Origin: Shewanella subflava
GTDB lineage: Bacteria > Pseudomonadota > Gammaproteobacteria > Enterobacterales > Shewanellaceae
DNA: 64,000 bases
Assembly (NCBI RefSeq): GCF_025971955.1
Contig: NZ_JAPDMX010000002.1
Span: forward strand, 186,001 to 250,000
Direction of reading: 5' to 3'
Shown here piece after piece: positions 57,423 to 64,000 of the stretch; position 1 is the stretch's first letter; each line of letters begins with the position of its first letter. Under the pieces are notes generated by a model that was not told the origin of the DNA, searched no databases, and saw only the letters and a program-made list of their open reading frames with translations. A program made the translations under genes and the position numbers.

Positions 57423-57986
57423 ATGTTTGAAATTCTGCGAAAGAAAAAGACCGACGCTACGGTCTTATCTGACATGGTAAATAAACAACGACGTTACGAT
57501 AGCCTTGTCAGGGCACTTCATACCGACATTTTTCGTTATGCCTTTTGGTTATGTGGCGATAAACATGTGGCTGAAGATATCACTCAAGAAACCTTCCTGC
57601 GGGCATGGCGATCTTTGGATTCTTTAAATGATGACAAAGCGGCTAAAGCATGGTTAATCACAATTTTGCGCCGCGAAAATGCGCGTCGATTTGAGCGCAA
57701 GCAATTCGATTACAGTGATGTTGAACAAGAACAACTTGAAGATGTGTTCTCAAGTAGCACCGAAGATGAAACAGAACAGTATTGGTTACGCAGGCAGATT
57801 GCTAAGCTTGATATCGAATATCGTGAGCCTTTGTTGCTCCAGCTCATTGGTGGATTCAGTGGTGATGAAATTGCAGACATGTTGGCATTAAATAGAAATA
57901 CCGTAATGACAAGACTATTTCGCGCCAGAAACCAGCTTAAAGATGCATTAGACACACCAGAGGTAAGAGGTCAATCAAATGGATGA
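57423..57986 (+). CDS. ECF-type RNA polymerase sigma factor
   Basis: 187 residues. Sigma region 2 is in FRYAFWLCGDKHVAEDITQETFLRAWRSL and region 4 in LQLIGGFSGDEIADMLALNRNTVMTRLFRARNQL. It overlaps the DUF3379 gene by 8 bp, the usual arrangement of sigma and anti-sigma factors. The regulon is not evident. Confidence 0.92.
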   Translation: MFEILRKKKTDATVLSDMVNKQRRYDSLVRALHTDIFRYAFWLCGDKHVAEDITQETFLRAWRSLDSLNDDKAAKAWLITILRRENARRFERKQFDYSDVEQEQLEDVFSSSTEDETEQYWLRRQIAKLDIEYREPLLLQLIGGFSGDEIADMLALNRNTVMTRLFRARNQLKDALDTPEVRGQSNG

Positions 57987-58686
57987 TCTACAATTTCGTC
58001 GCCAAGCCTATGGCGATCCTAATAATCAGTCACATGACTTTTTGCAACATATGGCAAACCACCCTGATGATGCTAAATTGGTTAAAGATTTGAAGTCCCT
58101 TGATAATCAACTAACTCAAGCGCTTAATATTCCTGTTCCGGAAGATTTAGCGGAAAAGTTACTGTTACGTCAGCAATTGAACCAGCACCAACAAACGCAA
58201 AAACGTACACGCTATTTAATGGCAATGGCAGCATCAATCGCGTTTATCGTCGGTGTAAGCTTCAGCATGTTACGTTTTACCCCAATTGACTTATCTGAGC
58301 ACGCATTAGCCCATGTATACCATGAAACAAAAGCACTGCAGATAGAGCAAGACATTGGTTTTAATGATGTTAACTTTAAACTTGCGAATATGTCAGGTTT
58401 GCAACAGTCTAAATTTATTCAACAGCCTGGTCGGGTATTTTATACTGCCTACTGTGATTTTCAGGGGGTTAAGTCACTTCATTTGGTGATGCAAGATGAG
58501 AATGGCCAGAAAGTCACTCTGTTTATTGTGCCTGCAGAAGAGCGCTTAAAGTTAGACAGCGTTTTTGCTGATGCGAAATATAAGGGCCAAGGTTTTCAAT
58601 CGGCTGATGCTTATATGTTACTTGTCGGTGAACAACACTCTGATCTTAATTACGTTAAACGTGAAATTGAGCAAACTTTTATTTAG
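57979..58686 (+). CDS. DUF3379 protein, probable anti-sigma factor
   Basis: 235 residues with a cytoplasmic N-terminus, one membrane helix (about 75-95, LMAMAASIAFIVGVSFSML) and a periplasmic domain. Topology, the 8-bp overlap with the sigma gene and known DUF3379 pairing suggest that it restrains the sigma factor. No zinc HxxxCxxC motif is seen. Confidence 0.82.
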   Translation: MDDLQFRRQAYGDPNNQSHDFLQHMANHPDDAKLVKDLKSLDNQLTQALNIPVPEDLAEKLLLRQQLNQHQQTQKRTRYLMAMAASIAFIVGVSFSMLRFTPIDLSEHALAHVYHETKALQIEQDIGFNDVNFKLANMSGLQQSKFIQQPGRVFYTAYCDFQGVKSLHLVMQDENGQKVTLFIVPAEERLKLDSVFADAKYKGQGFQSADAYMLLVGEQHSDLNYVKREIEQTFI

Positions 58687-58718
58687 ACCTTCAACCCTAG
58701 TTTAACAAGCTTAAATAA

Positions 58719-58753
58719 GCAGCCACACTTTACAGCGTGGCTGCATTTTTTTT
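58719..58753 (+). terminator. Terminator after the sigma/DUF3379 operon
   Basis: GCAGCCAC pairs with GTGGCTGC, followed by A and a run of eight to nine T. Confidence 0.88.
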
Positions 58754-58834
58754 AATCAAGCGCACAGCTAAAGTGTGAACCAGCTCAAACTTCTGCTAGC
58801 ATTGTCCCCATAATGATAACTAGACGGGATATTC

Positions 58835-60298
58835 ATGGAAATTCAAGCACCAATTTTAATCACTTTTATTGGCTATTTAGCCGTAATGATGGGCATAGGC
58901 TTTTGGGCATATAAAAAAACAGACTCCGTTGATGATTATATTCTCGGCGGCCGAAAAATGGGACCTGCGGTTACCGCGCTAAGTGTTGGCGCATCCGACA
59001 TGTCAGGCTGGTTGTTACTTGGTCTTCCCGGCGCGGTCTACTTAGGGGGGTTAGGAGAAGCTTGGATTGGCTTCGGACTGATTTTTGGAGCCTGGCTAAA
59101 TTGGCTTTTTGTCGCCAAGCGATTACGTATTTATACTGAAATGGCAGATAACTCGCTTACCCTTCCTGACTTTTTTGAACATCGATTTTATGATAATCAT
59201 GGCTTATTAAAATTAGTCTCAGCCATAACCATTTTAATCTTTTTTACCTTCTACGCTTCATCAGGCATGGTCGGCGGTGCGATCTTATTTGAAAAAGTGT
59301 TCGGCCTAGATTACACCTTAGCTCTGGTCATTGGCTCAGTTATCATTGTTTCTTATACTTTTGTAGGCGGATTTTTCGCTGTTAGTTGGACAGACTTTTT
59401 CCAAGGCTGTTTAATGCTAATCGCCTTAATTATTGTGCCGATTGCCATTTTTAATGACACAGAAACACAGGCGAACATCAATACGCTAGATCCTGCCATG
59501 CTGACATTCATCGGCGAGAATACCACCATAATCGGTTTGATATCACTGCTTGCATGGGGATTAGGCTATTTTGGTCAACCGCACATTTTATCGCGTTTTA
59601 TGGCCATAGGTAGTGCAAAAGATTTACGCTTATCACGTCGTATTGCAATGAGTTGGATGGCACTGGCATTGATTGGGGCATTAGCCACAGGTATTGCTGG
59701 CATGTTATATTTTGCCAAGGCGCCACTTGATAATCCTGAAACGGTATTTATCCATCTGGCCCATGCCGCTTTTAACCCTTGGGTTGGCGGCTTACTGATT
59801 GCCGCTATTTTATCGGCCATTATGAGCACTATTGACTCTCAGTTATTGGTTTGTTCAAGCGTGATAACAGAAGACTTTTATCGTAAATGGTTGCGTCCTA
59901 AGGCAAGTAGCAAAGAGTTAATGCTAGTGGGTCGAATAGGGGTGATTGCTATTGCCTTGATTGCAGGCGTGATCGCGCTGAATCCACAAAGTAGTGTACT
60001 CGGTTTAGTCAGTTATGCATGGGCCGGATTTGGTGCAGCATTTGGCCCTGTGGTAATTTTGTCGCTATTTTGGCGTGGATATAGTCGCAATGGTGCTATC
60101 GCAACTATTGTCGTTGGAGCCGTTACGGTTGTGGTATGGAAGCAATTAACTGGCGGTCTATTTGATCTCTATGAAATCGTCCCTGGCTTCTTGTTTGCAA
60201 CTCTCGTTGGGGTGGTTTTCAGTAAATTATCTCCCCCAAGAGCGGAAGTGAAAATGCAGTTTAGTGAGTTTGAACAAAGTTTATTGAGCCAAAAGTAA
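58835..60298 (+). CDS. putP: Sodium/proline symporter PutP-like (SSS family)
   Basis: 487 residues with about 13 membrane helices. The signatures are YILGGRKMGPAVTALSVGASDMSGW and the LAWGLGYFGQPHILSRFMAI stretch of Na+/proline symporters. It has its own terminator. No putA gene lies nearby. Confidence 0.92.
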   Translation: MEIQAPILITFIGYLAVMMGIGFWAYKKTDSVDDYILGGRKMGPAVTALSVGASDMSGWLLLGLPGAVYLGGLGEAWIGFGLIFGAWLNWLFVAKRLRIYTEMADNSLTLPDFFEHRFYDNHGLLKLVSAITILIFFTFYASSGMVGGAILFEKVFGLDYTLALVIGSVIIVSYTFVGGFFAVSWTDFFQGCLMLIALIIVPIAIFNDTETQANINTLDPAMLTFIGENTTIIGLISLLAWGLGYFGQPHILSRFMAIGSAKDLRLSRRIAMSWMALALIGALATGIAGMLYFAKAPLDNPETVFIHLAHAAFNPWVGGLLIAAILSAIMSTIDSQLLVCSSVITEDFYRKWLRPKASSKELMLVGRIGVIAIALIAGVIALNPQSSVLGLVSYAWAGFGAAFGPVVILSLFWRGYSRNGAIATIVVGAVTVVVWKQLTGGLFDLYEIVPGFLFATLVGVVFSKLSPPRAEVKMQFSEFEQSLLSQK

Positions 60299-60356
60299 TC
60301 ACTCAATAAATTAACAACTTAGCCACTGAAACTGAACAAAAAATCTACTTCAAAAT

Positions 60357-60386
60357 AAAAAGCGTACAGATGTACGCTTTTTTTAT
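60357..60386 (+). terminator. putP terminator
   Basis: AAAAAGCGTACA pairs with TGTACGCTTTTTTT. Confidence 0.85.
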
Positions 60387-60563
60387 ATTTTTAAATTCAC
60401 ATCACCGCCGTTTGAAAACAACATTGCGTTAACATGCGTCACAATCAAAAAGAGTCTTAACATTATGCTAAATAAGCCTTTTTATAGAAAAACATACCTA
60501 GCCCATCCTAGTTCATAAAAACACTGCTTTTGAATTAACTCAATATTAACAATAACTAACATG

Positions 60564-60577
60564 TGGTCGGAGTTGTT
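60564..60577 (+). promoter_or_regulatory. FadR-like operator upstream of fadL
   Basis: TGGTCGGAGTTGTT matches the FadR consensus form TGGTCNGACCTGTT with two differences and is nearly the same as the fabA site in this window. It lies about 100 bp before the fadL start. Confidence 0.6.
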
Positions 60578-60678
60578 GCATTCGCTAGGCTTACCTAAGA
60601 TGCCTGCAAATTCAAAGCTGCAATGGTGTCATTTCAAATTCGGCATCCATAACATAACAGCAAATAATAGGTAAAATC

Positions 60679-61935
60679 ATGACCACATTTAACAAGACTC
60701 TTCTCGCAATCGCTGTCACATTAGCAAGCACTCAAGCTTCTGCAGCTGGTTTTCAACTTAATAGCCAATCAGCAACCGGTTTAGGCCGTGCAATGGCTGG
60801 AGATGCTATCATCGCTGACAATGCATCGGTATTAGCCCGTAACCCTGCAGCTATGGCATTATTTGATAAAACCGAAATTTCTGTTGCTGGTGCATATGCA
60901 GACGTCAATGTTGAAGTCAGTGATGTTATGGTTGGTAATAACAGCTTAGGTGGCTTAGATAATGCTGCTGAAGGTAAACCCATTCCAAGTTTTTACTACA
61001 TCAACCCAATCAGCGACAAATGGGCTTTTGGTATCGCTGCATTTAGTAACTATGGTACGGGTACTGATTTATCACCGCTAAATACGGATAAAGACTTCAA
61101 CACCCCTATCGATTTATTAGGCAACACAGAAGTCACTACCATCAACTTTAACGCTAGTGTGTCATACCGTATTAATGACTCATTTAGTATTGGCCTTGGT
61201 ATTGATGCGATTAAAGGTATGGGGACACTGACACGCTCTGGCGACTTCACACTCCCAGTTTTTGGTGAAGTGCCACTTAACCTTGTTGATATCGATGCTG
61301 ATGGTTGGGCTTTCGGTGGTATTGTTGGTTTAGCCTATGAAATCAATGAAAATAACCGTTTAGGCTTAAGCTATCGTAAAAGTCCGAACATGAAGGCTTC
61401 AGGTGATATTGCTTACAACCCACCGTTTAAAGCAGAAAACTTTGGTGAGATTGATATTCCTATGGCGGATATCGCTCAGTTTGCTGGTTTCCACCAAATC
61501 ACTGAAAAATTTGCGCTTCACTACACTGCACAGTGGACTAACTGGAGCAACTTCGACAACATTGAGCTGACTGACGGTGAGAACGGTACAGATAGCCACA
61601 TCCTTAAGCATTATAATTGGGAAAACTCTTGGTTTTTAAGCTTAGGTGCGACTTATGATATCAATGATAAGTGGACTGTAAGAGCTGGTATCGCGCGCGA
61701 TCAAGGCGTTGTAGGTGAAGTGTCTTCTTTATCTATTCCTGACTCTGATCGTACATGGTACTCAGCGGGCTTTACTTATAACATTAACCCAAAATCAAGC
61801 ATTGATGTTGGTTACACGTTAGTGGCAGGCGAGAAAGTACATGTACTCGAAACCAGTGAACTTGTTGGCCCTGTAAGTGCTTACACAGAATCAGGTGCTA
61901 ACTACTTCTCATTACAGTACAACTACCGCTTCTAA
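60679..61935 (+). CDS. fadL: Outer-membrane fatty-acid porin (FadL/OmpP1 family)
   Basis: 418 residues. Signal peptide ending ASA, mature N-terminus AGFQLNSQSATGLGRAMAG and the NPAA motif (RNPAAMALFDKTEIS) of FadL hatch domains. The C-terminus ends YNYRF, the aromatic signal for outer-membrane assembly. It imports long-chain fatty acids. A FadR-like site lies upstream. Confidence 0.95.
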   Translation: MTTFNKTLLAIAVTLASTQASAAGFQLNSQSATGLGRAMAGDAIIADNASVLARNPAAMALFDKTEISVAGAYADVNVEVSDVMVGNNSLGGLDNAAEGKPIPSFYYINPISDKWAFGIAAFSNYGTGTDLSPLNTDKDFNTPIDLLGNTEVTTINFNASVSYRINDSFSIGLGIDAIKGMGTLTRSGDFTLPVFGEVPLNLVDIDADGWAFGGIVGLAYEINENNRLGLSYRKSPNMKASGDIAYNPPFKAENFGEIDIPMADIAQFAGFHQITEKFALHYTAQWTNWSNFDNIELTDGENGTDSHILKHYNWENSWFLSLGATYDINDKWTVRAGIARDQGVVGEVSSLSIPDSDRTWYSAGFTYNINPKSSIDVGYTLVAGEKVHVLETSELVGPVSAYTESGANYFSLQYNYRF

Positions 61936-61959
61936 TTCGGTGTTTCACTGGCGATAATT

Positions 61960-61993
61960 AAAGCCATACTCATTGATGAGTATGGCTTTTTTA
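61960..61993 (+). terminator. fadL terminator
   Basis: AAAGCCATACTCAT pairs with ATGAGTATGGCTTT and is followed by T residues. Confidence 0.88.
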
Positions 61994-62142
61994 TGATCTG
62001 CGCACCTATAAGTTCCCCTCATACTCAGCTATAGTAAACTGTCCAACAAGCCTACTATATGAATTTTTTCTAATAAATAGATTGTAGTTCTCTCACACAT
62101 CCATTAGAATTTTCTTATAGACTTTTTGTGAGGTTCAACATA

Positions 62143-63225
62143 ATGCTTTCAACGACTCAATCTTCGCTCAGTTTCCTTAGCCGAAATGTCATCCTTTTAT
62201 CAGCTTATTTAGCTTCAAGCTTCAGCTTTGCTGCAGAAATGCCACTTGAAACCATCACAGCCAAAAGCACATCACAAACTCAATACCTGCAACTTGATGC
62301 CAAAGTTGAGCCGATAAAGTCTGCAACAGTTGCGGCGCAAACCTCTGGTCGAGTATTAGCCATTCATTATGATGTCAATGATATGGTGCCTGAAGGCGCA
62401 CCTTTAATAGAGATCACCAGCAAAGAACAAGGTGCAGGCTTAGCCGCAGCTGAAGCTGAATTGGCTAAGGCACAAGCACAAAATTTTGAAGCACAAGCGC
62501 AATTTGAACGTTATAAAGCGTTATTTCCACAAGGGGCCATATCCAAAGGAGCCATGGACGAGGCAACCTCTTATGCAAAATCAAGTAAACAGGCTGTCAG
62601 CGCGGCTAAAGCAAAACTCATCAGCGCAAAAGAAAATGTCAATTACACCATTGTTAGCGCGCCATTTTCTGGCAGAGTCACAGCAAAGTGGGTAGAGCAA
62701 GGGGAAACCATCAGTTACGGGCAAGCCTTATTATCAGGCTATGCCACCGACAAATTACGCGCGGTATTTTATGTACCACAGCAATACCGTAAACAATTAA
62801 CCGCCCTAGATAGCATTAATTTATCTGATGATTATCAGCAATATCAAAGTGACAAAATCAATAAGTTCAATTTTAGCACTCAAGCTGACCAAAGTATTGA
62901 AGTGCGTGTACAACTTAACAATCACCAAGACACATTGCAAGCCGGTCAATGGCTAAAAGCGGCATTACCCATTGCCACAACTGAAGCAATTTACTTGCCC
63001 AAGTCAGCGATTTTTCAAGTAGGTGAATTAACGGCGGTATATCGCAAGCAAGGTGATAAGTATCTGCAAACCCAAGTGCGTCTTGGCAAGCAATTAACCG
63101 GTAACCAGCTCACAACAGGCCAAGTAACCCAAGTAGAAGTGCTATCAGGCGTTATGGATGGCGACAATATTATCAATGATGCTGCCACCTATGTGCTGTT
63201 CCTTAATCAAGCGCACGCTAACTAA
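62143..63225 (+). CDS. RND efflux periplasmic adaptor subunit
   Basis: About 360 residues. Signal peptide ending SFAA, lipoyl half-motif SGRVLAIHYDVNDMVPEGAPL, a short coiled coil (about 95-150), second half VSAPFSGRVTAKWVEQGETI, then beta-barrel domains. A GTG at 62128 is in frame, but GAGG at 62129-62132 suits the ATG at 62143. It precedes the pump gene by 15 bp. Confidence 0.93.
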   Translation: MLSTTQSSLSFLSRNVILLSAYLASSFSFAAEMPLETITAKSTSQTQYLQLDAKVEPIKSATVAAQTSGRVLAIHYDVNDMVPEGAPLIEITSKEQGAGLAAAEAELAKAQAQNFEAQAQFERYKALFPQGAISKGAMDEATSYAKSSKQAVSAAKAKLISAKENVNYTIVSAPFSGRVTAKWVEQGETISYGQALLSGYATDKLRAVFYVPQQYRKQLTALDSINLSDDYQQYQSDKINKFNFSTQADQSIEVRVQLNNHQDTLQAGQWLKAALPIATTEAIYLPKSAIFQVGELTAVYRKQGDKYLQTQVRLGKQLTGNQLTTGQVTQVEVLSGVMDGDNIINDAATYVLFLNQAHAN

Positions 63226-63240
63226 TAGGAGAGATGATAA

Positions 63241-64000
63241 ATGAATAATCCAAACTCTCCTGAATTGGGCTTGTCAGGTACTATCGCAAAAACCTTTCAA
63301 GCCAGTGCGATTACTCCCCTACTTGCACTTGTTGGCTTGTTATTAGGCATTTTTGCGGTAATTATCACCCCAAAAGAAGAAGACCCGCAAATTGATGTCA
63401 CTTTTGCCGATGTGTTTATTCCTTTTCCGGGGGCAACGCCAAGTGAAGTACAAAGCCTAGTGACGCTGCCTGCTGAACAGATTATTTCTGAAATCAAAGG
63501 CGTTGATACCTTATATTCATTTTCTCAACCTGATGGCGCATTGATCATCACCATCTTTGAAGTTGGCGTACCTCGCGATGAAGCGGTAGTGAATATTTAC
63601 AATCAGCTATTTTCTAATCGCGATAAATTTAATCAAGCCGCTGGCATTGGTGAGCCATTGATAAAACCGAGGGGTATCGACGATGTGCCTATTGTCAGCT
63701 TAACCTTATATTCTGATTCAACCGACATCGGTGCTGAAGCCTTAACCCATGTTGCCGCCAATTTAGAAACCGAATTAAAGCGTATCCCTGGCACCCGAGA
63801 AATTTATACCCAAGGCCGTCATGACATGGTACTAAATGTCAGATTAGACAGCGTGAAAATGAATGCGTTTGGGGTGACCATTAATCAAATAGAACAGCGT
63901 TTACAGGATAATAACCAAGTATCCATGCTTAACTCATGGGTGCAAAATAACCAACAAATTAAAGTGCGCGCAGGGCAATTTATTAATTCGGTTGATGACG
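63241..64000 (+). CDS. RND-family efflux pump, 5' part only
   Basis: At least 253 residues; the frame runs off the window. An N-terminal helix (about 22-43) is followed by a periplasmic porter domain with FIPFPGATPSEVQSLVTLPAE, typical of HAE1/AcrB-like pumps of the YegN/MdtB sort. AGGAGA precedes the ATG. Co-transcribed with the adaptor. Confidence 0.93.
   Translation, partial: MNNPNSPELGLSGTIAKTFQASAITPLLALVGLLLGIFAVIITPKEEDPQIDVTFADVFIPFPGATPSEVQSLVTLPAEQIISEIKGVDTLYSFSQPDGALIITIFEVGVPRDEAVVNIYNQLFSNRDKFNQAAGIGEPLIKPRGIDDVPIVSLTLYSDSTDIGAEALTHVAANLETELKRIPGTREIYTQGRHDMVLNVRLDSVKMNAFGVTINQIEQRLQDNNQVSMLNSWVQNNQQIKVRAGQFINSVDD

Larger units (their letters stand above)
60299..60678. other. 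Intergenic region between putP and fadL
   Basis: No gene. It holds the putP terminator and a FadR-like operator in front of fadL. Confidence 0.6.

Overview
The window reads as chromosomal DNA of a marine gammaproteobacterium of the Shewanella type. The basis is gene content and order: ycbZ/lonH-fabA-rmf, rlmKL-uup, prmB-aroC with yfcL nearby, fadIJ and a BatABD operon, all with proteins close to Shewanella/enteric families. Two redundant chemoreceptors and three c-di-GMP/sensor proteins also fit. No 16S rRNA is present, so the genus is an inference.

Layout. 1-7550: a Cache-type chemoreceptor, an Aer-like PAS chemoreceptor and a PAS-GGDEF-EAL protein. 7772-15605 (minus strand): a cassette made of a periplasmic adaptor, a small membrane protein, an ABC ATPase, two MacB-like permeases, an NtrC-type activator and its histidine kinase. 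It has a well-formed sigma-54 promoter and upstream TGTCCG/CGGACA palindromes. 15885-19834: a tRNA-Ser(UGA) integration hotspot with an intact tyrosine integrase, an integrase pseudogene, a 30-bp exact att duplication, a PaiB-like gene followed by an integron attC-like site, and a lone LexA box. A third, decayed copy of the boundary lies near 2290-2610, so most of the left 14 kb may itself be an old island.

20059-29100: housekeeping genes (LonH-like protease, fabA, rmf, a DUF3466 protein, uup, a glutaredoxin-like gene, rlmKL). 29314-30475: four initiator tRNA-fMet genes interleaved with five decayed 3'-half copies of the same tRNA. 30659-40152: a SPOUT methyltransferase, yfcL, an ATP-NAD kinase-like gene, an MFS transporter, aroC, prmB, smrB, sixA and a pitrilysin-type protease. 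40436-45511: a large periplasmic-sensing GGDEF/EAL protein, then a small operon encoding a secreted protein of ten identical 13-residue repeats and a 38-residue basic peptide, with a sigma-54-like promoter and a terminator. I regard this as the most likely undescribed system here. 46168-49610: fadJ and fadI. 50142-57302: a MoxR/DUF58/DUF4381/BatA/BatB-TPR/BatD operon. 57423-58686: an ECF sigma factor with a DUF3379 partner. 58835-60298: a PutP-type symporter. 60679-61935: a FadL porin. 62143-64000: an RND adaptor and the first third of its pump, cut by the window end.

How the genes work together. FadR-like operators precede fabA, fadI and fadL, tying together fatty-acid synthesis, beta-oxidation and uptake genes that lie far apart in the window. 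The exporter appears to be controlled by the two-component pair encoded at its own 3' end. All function calls come from reading motifs and context; no database search was run.
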